This document shows positions 16,395-24,137 of a stretch of 28,132 nt of DNA, one piece after another. Origin of the DNA: Proteobacteria bacterium UBA1148 (lineage in GTDB: Bacteria > Pseudomonadota > Gammaproteobacteria > Steroidobacterales > Rariloculaceae). The DNA is taken from NCBI GenBank assembly GCA_002311835.1, contig DBZY01000100.1:2076-30207 (forward strand), read 5' to 3'. A program made the position numbers and the translations under genes. The notes under the pieces were generated by a model that made no database searches, was not told the DNA's origin, and worked only from the letters and a program-made list of their open reading frames with translations. Positions within the stretch are counted from its first letter, which is position 1, and every line of letters starts with the position of its first letter.

Positions 16395-18050
16395 TCAATT
16401 AATTGTCGGAAGGATTAGCGAAGATTCTCGATCGCCATCGTGGAATACTCGTTGCAGGGCCACTTGACTATCAAACTGATCTCTAGCGCCCACTGAATTC
16501 AGTGACCGTTCGTATGCGGGAAAGTTACTACTAGAAATCTCCAATCGAATCCTGTGGCCCTCCTGGAAGACAATCGCCGTTACTCCAATAGTCTCTGACA
16601 CTTCTAGGACTTGATCTGCTATCGATCCGACTCGAAAGATCGAATCGACAATATTAATCGCGCGGCCATCTGGGTATACATCAACAAGCTTCGCTGTGAA
16701 GTCAGTTGTTGCGGCAGTGGTGGCCACGAAGAGACGTATCTGGATATCGCCGATGACCTCAATCGGGGAATTCAATACCTCTGAGGTATATATCAGAACG
16801 TCATTGCGCACTTCGATGGATCGCTGATCGCGTGGTCCCATGGGCGCGAGCTCGGGAAAACAACACGAACTGCCACCTAAACTTGGCACAGGTAGGTTCG
16901 GATCATAAACAAAAATATCCTCCGGTTCATCTGTCGGGGGATTGCGCCCTAGAGTGCCGTCGCCATTTGACGAATTGGCTAGGCCGTCACTATGAAGAAA
17001 AAGATGTAACGGTCGGGATCTGCTAGGCGGCCAACTATCCTCGTCTTGCCAAGAATTTCTTCCCATGACGAAGAGCCGCACTGCAGGAAGATCCGATGGT
17101 CGGTCACCCTCATTCTGCAACCAGTGTTCGAACCATCGGTTTTGTATATGGTCGATTTCACTGCGTGCGTCTTCGCCGAAATCAATTTCGCCGACCTGTT
17201 GTGCCCAAGGCATGTGATACCAAGGTCCAACAAGTAGGTGTTGGTTTGGCCGATCTGATGCTATTTGAAAGGTTTCTGTGGACTGGGCAATGAAGGTGTC
17301 GTACCAACCCCCGATATGGAGCGTTGGGACGTTTAGTTGGGCGATGCGTTGGTCCTTAGCTCGAAGCGAATCCCAATAAGGATCGGCGCGCTCCGGATGC
17401 TGGATTACCTCAAAGTAAAAGGGGGATAGCCCGGTTGTGCGAAGAACCGTCATTTCATCTACGGGAAGGTGTGAGTAGATACCGGGGATATCTCCCAACG
17501 CTTCCTGAAGTGCGGCACAGGCTGAGCGGTCACCGCGCACCTGTGCCTCCATTAGGGCGACTTGGAGAGTCCATGATTGAGCAAAGGCGAGGTTGAGTAC
17601 TCCATTAGTGAAAAAGAGTTCGTAGAGTCCGGCACTGCAAAATGCAGGGGCGATTGCAGAGAGACGAGAATCGTCATGAGTCGCTGCCAGTAACTGTGTC
17701 CATCCTGAATAGGAATACCCGTACATTCCTAGGCGGTCTGGTCGAACTCCCGGAAGCTTCCGCATCCAGTCCAAAGTGTCGAGGGTGTCCTGGGCCTCGT
17801 GTAGGAGTGGGAAGAAGTTTCCTTCCGACTTAAACCTTCCCCGGGTATCGCCGACGACGACCAGGAAACCGTGTCGTGCGTACCAAATAGGGTGCGCATA
17901 ACCAATTGTCTGGGGAGTATCTTTGCTATAGGGAGTGCGGAGCAAGAGGGCAGGGCAGGCACCTGAATTGTCAGGACGGTAGACATCTACTCTCAGAATG
18001 GTTCCGTCACGCGCGCGAACCGGAAGGTCCCGCTCTATCTCAACTGACAT
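16395..18050 (-). CDS. CocE/NonD-family serine hydrolase (X-Pro dipeptidyl-peptidase S15 type)
   Basis: This 551-residue alpha/beta hydrolase is of the cocaine esterase/glutaryl-7-ACA acylase/PepX group. The nucleophile Ser113 lies in GYSYSG (residues 111-116), preceded by GDTRGRFKSEG, the usual oxyanion-side segment. The triad is completed by Asp251 (GGWYDTF) and His279 (LVGPWYH). The last 200 residues form the jelly-roll domain typical of the family. Members cleave esters or amides of small molecules. There is no signal peptide, so it should act in the cytosol on imported material. It is the last gene of the - strand array that carries the ABC importer, starting 52 nt after the amidohydrolase stop. 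The substrate cannot be told. Confidence 0.85.
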   Translation of the reverse strand: MSVEIERDLPVRARDGTILRVDVYRPDNSGACPALLLRTPYSKDTPQTIGYAHPIWYARHGFLVVVGDTRGRFKSEGNFFPLLHEAQDTLDTLDWMRKLPGVRPDRLGMYGYSYSGWTQLLAATHDDSRLSAIAPAFCSAGLYELFFTNGVLNLAFAQSWTLQVALMEAQVRGDRSACAALQEALGDIPGIYSHLPVDEMTVLRTTGLSPFYFEVIQHPERADPYWDSLRAKDQRIAQLNVPTLHIGGWYDTFIAQSTETFQIASDRPNQHLLVGPWYHMPWAQQVGEIDFGEDARSEIDHIQNRWFEHWLQNEGDRPSDLPAVRLFVMGRNSWQDEDSWPPSRSRPLHLFLHSDGLANSSNGDGTLGRNPPTDEPEDIFVYDPNLPVPSLGGSSCCFPELAPMGPRDQRSIEVRNDVLIYTSEVLNSPIEVIGDIQIRLFVATTAATTDFTAKLVDVYPDGRAINIVDSIFRVGSIADQVLEVSETIGVTAIVFQEGHRIRLEISSSNFPAYERSLNSVGARDQFDSQVALQRVFHDGDRESSLILPTIN

Positions 18051-18102
18051 GTTTCTACGGGTTTAGTGGTGGGTTGCCTATGCAATCGAACTCTTCATTC
18101 GT

Positions 18103-18990
18103 CTAGGTAAATGAAATTGGGTTTCCCGGCGCACAAGCGTCAAGATCAATTCCAAGTAGGCGAGCAGCGTTTTCTCGAAGGATCCCGTCCCTCACTTCAT
18201 CGCGAAAGTTGGCTTCGGCGAATTCGGACATCCATCGATCCGGATGGAACACAGGGAAATCAGACCCAAAGAGAACTCGATCCTTCAGAAGGGTATTCGC
18301 GTTTTGAACTATGGATTCTGGTAGATATTTCGGCGCCCAGCCTGAGAGGTCCATAAATACGTTGGTCTTGTGCCACATGACCGCAATCAGCTCCTCGCAC
18401 CAGGGCCAACCCGGATGGGCTCCAATTATCGTCAACTCAGGTATTTCTGCAGCGAGATCGTCTAAGTGGGGAATTGGTCGACCGTACTTCAACCGGATAC
18501 CCATTCCGCCGCGTGCACCCGCCCCGATACCGGTTGTACCGGTATGAATCATTACAGGTACAGACAAGTTGGCGCAGGCCTCAAAGACGGGTCGTACAGC
18601 TGGGTCATCCAAGAAGAAGGCCTGGGTGAGAGGCATGAACTTCATACCTCGGAGTCCGAGATTCTCCACGCACCGGTGTACTTCCCTCACTGCTAGTGCA
18701 CCTTTCGCGGGGTCGACTGAACCAAAGCCAATTAGGACATCTGAGTTACGCACCACAGCAGCCGCGAGTTCGTCGTTGGAGTCAGGAGGCCGTCCTGTAA
18801 CGGTTTCTTCGTCGAGGGCAAGGACCACAGCCAACATTTCACGCTCTCGGTAGAGATCGGCCTGCTGATCAAGCGTGATCTCTGTTTGTGGCTGTTTGAA
18901 ATAGCGCTCGGCATGCTCAAGCCACTCGCCTTGGCGCCGGTGGGTGCAGGCATCGGAAGGATGGGTATGAATGTCAATGGCTGTAATCAT
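18103..18990 (-). CDS. Amidohydrolase-family (amidohydrolase 2) hydrolase or decarboxylase, second copy
   Basis: This roughly 295-residue amidohydrolase 2 protein has IDIHTHPSD with metal-binding His8 and His10, LRGMKFMPL, VPVMIHTGTTG with the third histidine, IIGAHPGWPW with the fourth and LFGSDFP with the conserved aspartate. It is a distant relative of the protein at 1890. ATG 18990 is chosen because GAAAGG at 18997-19002 (on the - strand) stands 6 nt upstream, overlapping the stop of the permease gene; the in-frame TTG at 18996 is less likely. Direct coupling to the ABC permease indicates that it acts on the imported compound or its first oxidation product. Confidence 0.85.
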   Translation of the reverse strand: MITAIDIHTHPSDACTHRRQGEWLEHAERYFKQPQTEITLDQQADLYREREMLAVVLALDEETVTGRPPDSNDELAAAVVRNSDVLIGFGSVDPAKGALAVREVHRCVENLGLRGMKFMPLTQAFFLDDPAVRPVFEACANLSVPVMIHTGTTGIGAGARGGMGIRLKYGRPIPHLDDLAAEIPELTIIGAHPGWPWCEELIAVMWHKTNVFMDLSGWAPKYLPESIVQNANTLLKDRVLFGSDFPVFHPDRWMSEFAEANFRDEVRDGILRENAARLLGIDLDACAPGNPISFT

Positions 18991-18996
18991 CCTCAA

Positions 18997-19002
18997 CCTT
19001 TC
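18997..19002 (-). promoter_or_regulatory. Ribosome binding site overlapping the permease stop codon
   Basis: GAAAGG on the - strand uses the last two bases of the permease TGA and stands 6 nt before ATG 18990. It fixes the amidohydrolase start and implies translational coupling. Confidence 0.5.
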
Positions 19003-19936
19003 ACCCGCCGCGGAAGAAGGCTATTCCTAGTGCCGCAGGTGCGGCACTAGCACCTGGACGATTTCTGAATCGCCATGCGCTGACTAGCAGTACCAATAGC
19101 GTACCTAGGAAGGGGAGCATGGTAAGAAATTCTGATGGAATGTTCCAGTCGGCCGATTGCGCAGCAAAATCTAGAGCTCGAAGTCCACCAAAGAGGTACG
19201 CGCCCAAGATTAATCGCAGCGGCTGCCAGCCAGCGAACATCACTATTGCTAGCCCAATCCAGCCAAGGCCACTAGTCATAAACGGCGTGAACGTTCGTGA
19301 GGTGCCGAGTGAGAGAAAGGCTCCGCCCAAGCCGACTAAGCCACCACCGAGAGAGACGTAGAGGAATTTCCAAGTAGTCACTGCAACACCGGTCGTGTCG
19401 GCAGCGGCTGGGTCCTCACCGATTGCCCTGATGTTCAACCCATGGCGTGTTCTCTGCAAAATAAACCAGATAACGAAGGGGGAAAGGAATGCTAGATATA
19501 CGGCCCACAGATGCTCGAATAATATGGGACCAAAGATCGGGATGTCATGTAGTAATGGAATTTTCCAGTGCTCTATTGGACTGCTAGCTCTAATAGCGGT
19601 GTAGCTACGGCCTATTTGGCTCGACAATCCTAAGCCCAAAAGCCATAGAGCAAATCCAGCGACAACCTGGTTGGCACGGAATATGACTGTTGCAAGTGCA
19701 AACAGCGATGAAAAAAGTGCTCCACCCAATGCAGCACTTATAACACCAATTGCTATATTGCCGGATTCGTGCATGCCAATGAAACCAGCCACGGCTCCGA
19801 TGAGCATTACGCCCTCTATGCCAATGTTAAAAACTCCTACTTTCTGTCCTAGTAGCTCACCGGAGGCTACGAATAATAGGGGAGTGCCAAGAACAATCGC
19901 TTGAAGCAGAGTTTCTTGCCAGAGATTGATTTCCAT
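19001..19936 (-). CDS. BMP/nucleoside-type ABC transporter permease 2 (NupQ/YufQ-like)
   Basis: This 311-residue, very hydrophobic inner-membrane protein of the BPD_transp_2 family has about eight membrane segments. The N-terminal stretch ending GQKVGVFNIGIEGVMLIGA is the conserved region of nucleoside/BMP-type permeases, and IRAIGEDPAAADTTGV is the cytoplasmic loop that contacts the ATPase. Its ATG follows directly after the TAA of the other permease gene with no spacer, so the two permeases are translationally coupled and form the heterodimeric channel. Together with the ATPase at 21150 and the lipoprotein at 22884 it makes a complete importer, most often for nucleosides, purine bases or similar small polar molecules. 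Confidence 0.9.
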   Translation of the reverse strand: MEINLWQETLLQAIVLGTPLLFVASGELLGQKVGVFNIGIEGVMLIGAVAGFIGMHESGNIAIGVISAALGGALFSSLFALATVIFRANQVVAGFALWLLGLGLSSQIGRSYTAIRASSPIEHWKIPLLHDIPIFGPILFEHLWAVYLAFLSPFVIWFILQRTRHGLNIRAIGEDPAAADTTGVAVTTWKFLYVSLGGGLVGLGGAFLSLGTSRTFTPFMTSGLGWIGLAIVMFAGWQPLRLILGAYLFGGLRALDFAAQSADWNIPSEFLTMLPFLGTLLVLLVSAWRFRNRPGASAAPAALGIAFFRGG

Positions 19937-21139
19937 TTAAATATTAGTGTCCTCTGTCAAAGTGATCACAGAAAGTGGTGTATGAGCGCTGCCTGCCACC
20001 TCTCTTGGCTCTCGTCGCACGAGTCGGTAATGGGAGAGCCCTTCACCCACCGCTGCTACCAACAGTATGAATCCGGTTAGTCCAAATCGACCCAACTCAG
20101 ACCCGACGCCCAAGATGCGTAACGAATTACCGGCAGCAATAATCGCTCCTATGATCACTGCCATCGCGGTTGTGCCGAGGAATGATCCCCCGGCGAGAAC
20201 GGCGACAGCAATTCCCGTGTAGCCGGTATTACTTGACAGAGAGGTCGAGTATCGGTTGATTGCCCCGCCGGTCATGTGGGTGACCCCAGCGAGACCGGCA
20301 GTAGCGCCGGACGCGAGGAGAACTGTTACTAGGAGTCGGCGAACCTTTATGCCAGCATATGCTCCAACGCGTTCACTGGCCCCGACCGTTGCGACCATAT
20401 ATCCGAAAACTGATTTTCGGAATATGGCCGTAAGGAGAACCGCCAAAACCAACCCGATGACGATACCAAAACGTATTTCAACGCCGGCAATTGAGATTAC
20501 TGGAAGTCTTGTCTGTTCGGGAAGTTTAGGAGTTGCGAGGACGGCACCTTGGGAGCGGGGGTCCCGCCACGGTCCTGTCGCCCAGTACGCAAGGAAGGCC
20601 ATTGCCACGAAATTGAGCATGAGGGTGGTGAGGATTTCGCTGATGTTCAGATAGGCGCGTGCGAGGGCAGGAATAAGCATCCAAATAGCGCCAGCTCCAA
20701 TAGCGCCCACAAACATGAGTATTAGGAGCGGTGGGCCAGAAAGACCGTCTAGGGCGAAGGCAATACCTGCTGCGGCCCAAGCGCCCATGAAGAATTGTCC
20801 CTCCACGCCAACATTCCAGGCTCCGAGTTTTATTGCAATGGCCGCTGCAAGTCCGGTTGCCATCAGGGGGGCTGCCAGTTCGAGGACGTTTTCTATCCCT
20901 TTCCTACTGCCGATGGTTGCTTTCAGAATCCGTTCAAAAGCGTTTCCTTCACCAATACTGAGTTGAATGGCAATCAGAGCAATTACGCCTCCTAGCAAGA
21001 TCGCAGAAAGCCGATATAACCAACGTCTCGGGTTATCTGTTCTTAACTCAATCTTCCAACCGCGAAAATTTCGATCTGCAAGATCTTTCAATCGTAGAAT
21101 TGGTTTATCTTGTTTCGAAGAGGCCATTTTCTCTGGCAT
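19937..21139 (-). CDS. BMP/nucleoside-type ABC transporter permease 1 (NupP/YufP-like)
   Basis: This 400-residue permease of the BPD_transp_2 family starts with a hydrophilic cytoplasmic stretch of about 40 residues, then has some eight to nine membrane helices. The segment AIKLGAWNVGVEGQFFMGA is the conserved BMP-type permease signature, and VATVGASERVGAYAGIKV is the ATPase-contact loop. It pairs with the permease at 19001, whose start codon directly follows this gene's stop, and it begins 10 nt after the ATPase stop. The usual partners import nucleosides or nucleobase-like solutes. Confidence 0.9.
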   Translation of the reverse strand: MPEKMASSKQDKPILRLKDLADRNFRGWKIELRTDNPRRWLYRLSAILLGGVIALIAIQLSIGEGNAFERILKATIGSRKGIENVLELAAPLMATGLAAAIAIKLGAWNVGVEGQFFMGAWAAAGIAFALDGLSGPPLLILMFVGAIGAGAIWMLIPALARAYLNISEILTTLMLNFVAMAFLAYWATGPWRDPRSQGAVLATPKLPEQTRLPVISIAGVEIRFGIVIGLVLAVLLTAIFRKSVFGYMVATVGASERVGAYAGIKVRRLLVTVLLASGATAGLAGVTHMTGGAINRYSTSLSSNTGYTGIAVAVLAGGSFLGTTAMAVIIGAIIAAGNSLRILGVGSELGRFGLTGFILLVAAVGEGLSHYRLVRREPREVAGSAHTPLSVITLTEDTNI

Positions 21140-21149
21140 TGAAATATCC

Positions 21150-22700
21150 CTAACCTATTTCTGCTGGGTGGCCGCCCATTAGTAGGCCAAGGGTATTGAC
21201 GTCATATTCGTATTTGTTGAACTCGCCGGTTAATCGTCCCTGGAATATCACGACAATACGATCAGACAGACTGAGCAATTCTGCAAGGTCCTCAGAGATG
21301 AGAAGAATCCCAACTCCCGAATCTCGGGCCTTAAGTAGTACTTGGCGAACCGCCTCAGCCGCTCCGACATCAAGCCCTCTCGTGGGGTGGACGGCCACGA
21401 GTGCCTTCGATGCAGCAGCAATCTCACGCCCTGTCAGCAATCGCTGTGCGTTTCCACCGGAAAGTGTTCGAACACTAGATCCCAGGTCTCTAATTGAAAT
21501 CTTGACTGCATCGACCAACTGTCGTGCGTAGCTCTTAATAGCTGCTGGGCTTAAAAATAGGCCCCGCCGGATTGGTGGGTCCCGAAAGGCGCGAAGAACG
21601 GCGTTGTGGTCTATTGATTCGGAGGTGACAAGGCCAGATGAATAACGGTCTTCAGGAATGTGGCCTATTCCAGCACGAAGAAATTCTACTGGATAGGCGC
21701 CGGTTAGCTCTTGATCGCCCATGAAAATCTGGCCGGAATCTACAGGACGCAATCCTGTGAGCACTTCAGACAGCTCTCGTTGTCCATTTCCGGCAACGCC
21801 TGCTACTCCGACGATTTCACCTGATCGGAGTTCAATGTCAAGATCTTCTAGTGCAGGAACTCCGCGGTCATTTCTGGCTGAGATTCCTTTTCCGACCAAG
21901 ACCGCCGGCCCCAAAGCCGCAGAAGGTGGAGCAGGTTGTGTGTTTAAGTGTCGGCCGATCATCATTTTCGCTAGTAATTCTTGATTACAGTCGACGGTTT
22001 TCAATGTGCTGACACGACTACCTGCCCGGAGGACTGTTACCCGATCGGAGACAGAGATGACTTCGTCCAGTTTGTGCGAAATGAAAATCACCCCACGATT
22101 ACTCCCGATTGCTAGACCGCGAAGCATTTCAAATAGTCGGTCGGCTTCGGTTGGGGTTAAAACTGCAGTTGGTTCATCTAGTATCAAGATTCTGGCGCCG
22201 CGTGACAGTGTCCGCAAGATTGCAACGCGCTGCTGTTCACCAACGGACATCTGCCAGATACGGGCGTTGGGTTCAACGTCAAGATCGAACTGTTTGGCCA
22301 AGGAATGTGTTCGGTCAACCAGATCCTTGTTCCCCGCGAGTCGCGGTGTTTCGTTCCAGCCGAGGTGAAGATTCTCGGCAGCGGTGAAGTTCTCTACAAG
22401 ACGAAAGTGCTGGTGGACAATACCGATCCCTAGTTCAAGTGCTTTTCGCGGCGAAGAGATGGTGACTTCTGATCCATCAAGGGATATCTGACCTGAGTCA
22501 GGCTTGAGGAGACCCGCGAGGAGATTCATGAGTGTTGTCTTGCCCGCGCCGTTCTCGCCGAGGATTGCGTGGACTTCACCTGGATGAATGTCGAGATCAA
22601 CGCGGTCTACCGCTATCAGGCTGCCAAACCGTTTAGTGACCTCGCGTATTTCCATGAGGGGCACGATCGCCGACCGTGGGGCGCTGTCCTCGACGATCAT
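21150..22700 (-). CDS. BMP/nucleoside-type ABC transporter ATPase with two nucleotide-binding domains (NupO/YufO-like)
   Basis: This 516-residue fused ATPase has a canonical N-terminal half: Walker A GENGAGKT at residues 48-55, signature SVGEQQR at 152-158 and Walker B ILILDEP at 171-177. The C-terminal half is degenerate, as is normal for this family: GVAGNGQ at 301-307 replaces Walker A, LSGGNAQR at 413-420 is the signature, and VAVHPTRGLDVG at 435-446 has His in place of the usual Glu after Walker B. It energises the two permeases downstream. ATG 22700 has a good GAAGGGG ribosome binding site; an internal ATG at 22655 begins the core domain. It lies 183 nt after the binding-protein gene, and a strong hairpin occupies that gap. 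Confidence 0.92.
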   Translation of the reverse strand: MIVEDSAPRSAIVPLMEIREVTKRFGSLIAVDRVDLDIHPGEVHAILGENGAGKTTLMNLLAGLLKPDSGQISLDGSEVTISSPRKALELGIGIVHQHFRLVENFTAAENLHLGWNETPRLAGNKDLVDRTHSLAKQFDLDVEPNARIWQMSVGEQQRVAILRTLSRGARILILDEPTAVLTPTEADRLFEMLRGLAIGSNRGVIFISHKLDEVISVSDRVTVLRAGSRVSTLKTVDCNQELLAKMMIGRHLNTQPAPPSAALGPAVLVGKGISARNDRGVPALEDLDIELRSGEIVGVAGVAGNGQRELSEVLTGLRPVDSGQIFMGDQELTGAYPVEFLRAGIGHIPEDRYSSGLVTSESIDHNAVLRAFRDPPIRRGLFLSPAAIKSYARQLVDAVKISIRDLGSSVRTLSGGNAQRLLTGREIAAASKALVAVHPTRGLDVGAAEAVRQVLLKARDSGVGILLISEDLAELLSLSDRIVVIFQGRLTGEFNKYEYDVNTLGLLMGGHPAEIG

Positions 22701-22786
22701 TGCCTATATCCCCTTCAGTAGGTAAATGATTCTCCAGCGACAGGACCATCCTTCGAAACTGGGTCTATTGCCCGGCTCACCCCGGG

Positions 22787-22835
22787 ACACTGGCCCGGGG
22801 GAACTCCTGATCTCGGAGTACCCCCGCACCAGTGT
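22787..22835 (-). terminator. Long intergenic hairpin between binding protein and ATPase genes
   Basis: Three nested helices are seen: ACACTGG (22787-22793) with CCAGTGT (22829-22835), CGGGGG (22796-22801) with CCCCCG (22821-22826), and ACTCC (22803-22807) with GGAGT (22815-22819), around a 7-nt loop. All 18 pairs are Watson-Crick, with one 2x2 and one 1x1 interruption. No T-tract follows on the - strand, so full rho-independent termination is unlikely. It more probably serves as partial attenuator or 3'-end stabiliser, raising binding-protein mRNA above ATPase/permease mRNA. Confidence 0.6.
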
Positions 22836-22883
22836 CGCCTATACGGGGCCTATTGGCCGCGAAACACTCTCTTGAGTTAAACC

Positions 22884-24038
22884 TCACCCGACGCCGTCGA
22901 TGTACCAATCCCACTTGGAGTAGATGAAGTCGTCGGTGAGTTCTTCTCCTGCTCCAATCCTCATTTCTCCGTCGGTGTCGTAGAGAGGTCCGACGAACGG
23001 GTTCAAGGTGCCGTCGAGCATCTGTTGACGTGCGTCCATCGCAGCGCTTTGCGCGTCTGCGGGCACGTTGGCTCCGAACGCATCGATGTCGTGGCCTACA
23101 CCAAGGTCGAACAACTCCAAGCGTCCACCAGTCCATGTGCCGTCGAGAACCTTTCCGATCTCTTCTGTGTAGAAGTCGTCCCAGTTCATCAGGGCCGAAG
23201 TGAGGTAGGCGTTCTCGCCGAAGCGGCGCATGTCTTTGAACATCGTGACAGCCCAGACACCACGCTCTTCTGCCGTCGCGATCACCGAAGCATCGTCGAT
23301 GAAGCCAAAGAGAACGTCAGCGCCGCCGTTGATCAAAGCGTTGGAGGCTTCGACTTCCTGTGGCGGATCAAACCACGAGTTGATCGTCACCGTGCTGAGC
23401 ATGCAGTCACTTCGGACGGATTGGCAGCCCATCAGGAACGCATTGGCGTTCGCAACGATGAGCGGAACATCGAACGAAACCACGTATCCGAGATGGCCGG
23501 TCTCTGTTACATGTCCAGCAGCGACACCCGACAGGTAAGCGGATTCCCAATGCCGTGGGTAGTAGGCCACGACATCATCCGCGAAATTACCGTCAGCGTC
23601 CGGAAGGCCATACGTCTGGAAACAGACAACCCCCATACCAGAACACCCATCCAGGAAGAGGTCACCGACTGCCCCCGGATCAATCACAACATCGGCACCC
23701 TCAGCGATGTACTGCTCAACGAGTTGTGTGAATTCCTCGGTAACAGGAATGAACTCCTCAAGAGCAGTCCACTCCACTCCATCCATGGCACCGATCGCTT
23801 CGAGGCCCTCACAATGCGTGAGGAAATAACCCTCGTCCGCACAAGTAGAAGCACCGATCAGCATCGCGACCCCAATCGGCTCGGCTGGAGCAGCAGCAGC
23901 GGTTGTAGCTGGAGCAGCGGTTGTAGCTGGAGCAGCGGTTGTAGCTGGAGCAGCACTTTCGTCCGCTTCAGAACTACAACCGATTGCAACCATAGAAATG
24001 ATCAGAATCGCTACAAGTGCCTTCAATGAGTGTCGCAT
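22884..24038 (-). CDS. BMP-family substrate-binding lipoprotein
   Basis: This 384-residue secreted lipoprotein has a signal peptide at residues 1-20, with lipobox VAIGC and the lipidated Cys21. An Ala/Pro/Thr linker (about 25-50) made of repeated APATTA units separates the membrane anchor from the PBP1-type binding domain. That domain reads GVAMLIGASTCADEGYF at the start, IAEGADVVIDPG, SGVAAGHVTETGHLGYV and a FGFIDDAS region, which fits BMP-type (basic membrane protein) receptors for nucleosides and related solutes. Several cysteines suggest disulfides outside the membrane. It starts a probable transcript after a 99-nt AT-rich gap and has the ribosome binding site GAGAGGA at 24046-24052, 7 nt from ATG. 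It feeds the permeases at 19001-21139. The ligand cannot be told. Confidence 0.88.
   Translation of the reverse strand: MRHSLKALVAILIISMVAIGCSSEADESAAPATTAAPATTAAPATTAAAAPAEPIGVAMLIGASTCADEGYFLTHCEGLEAIGAMDGVEWTALEEFIPVTEEFTQLVEQYIAEGADVVIDPGAVGDLFLDGCSGMGVVCFQTYGLPDADGNFADDVVAYYPRHWESAYLSGVAAGHVTETGHLGYVVSFDVPLIVANANAFLMGCQSVRSDCMLSTVTINSWFDPPQEVEASNALINGGADVLFGFIDDASVIATAEERGVWAVTMFKDMRRFGENAYLTSALMNWDDFYTEEIGKVLDGTWTGGRLELFDLGVGHDIDAFGANVPADAQSAAMDARQQMLDGTLNPFVGPLYDTDGEMRIGAGEELTDDFIYSKWDWYIDGVG
23901..23954 (-). repeat. Three perfect 18-bp tandem repeats encoding the lipoprotein linker
   Basis: The + strand unit GGTTGTAGCTGGAGCAGC occurs three times without mismatch (23901, 23919, 23937), in frame inside the lipoprotein gene. 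It encodes the Ala/Pro/Thr-rich spacer after the lipid anchor. The copy number could change by slippage without a frameshift. Confidence 0.9.
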
Positions 24039-24137
24039 AGTAAAGTCCTCTCAACTACTACATAGACATCAAGCAATAAAAACAGCATATCTATAACTAT
24101 TGACAGAGTATTTTCATAATAGAACTAACCATCATCT
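24039..24137 (-). promoter_or_regulatory. AT-rich leader, likely promoter region of the ABC importer operon
   Basis: This is the only gap between the molybdenum-enzyme genes and the binding-protein gene. It is markedly AT-rich and has several weak -10-like boxes on the - strand (for example TATAGA and TATTAT), but no convincing -35/-10 pair. No clear terminator of the upstream operon is seen. Confidence 0.3.

Noticed and set aside
16396..16405. Palindrome CAATTAATTG at the convergent gene ends.
   Set aside because: It falls in the last codons of the CocE-like gene, is short and AT-rich, and is not a terminator hairpin.
23025..24029. A 334-codon open frame on the + strand opposite the binding-protein gene.
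   Set aside because: The - strand frame has a signal peptide, lipobox and a BMP-type binding domain. The + strand translation has no motif and ends in a Ser/Cys/Gly repeat that is only the complement of the linker repeat.
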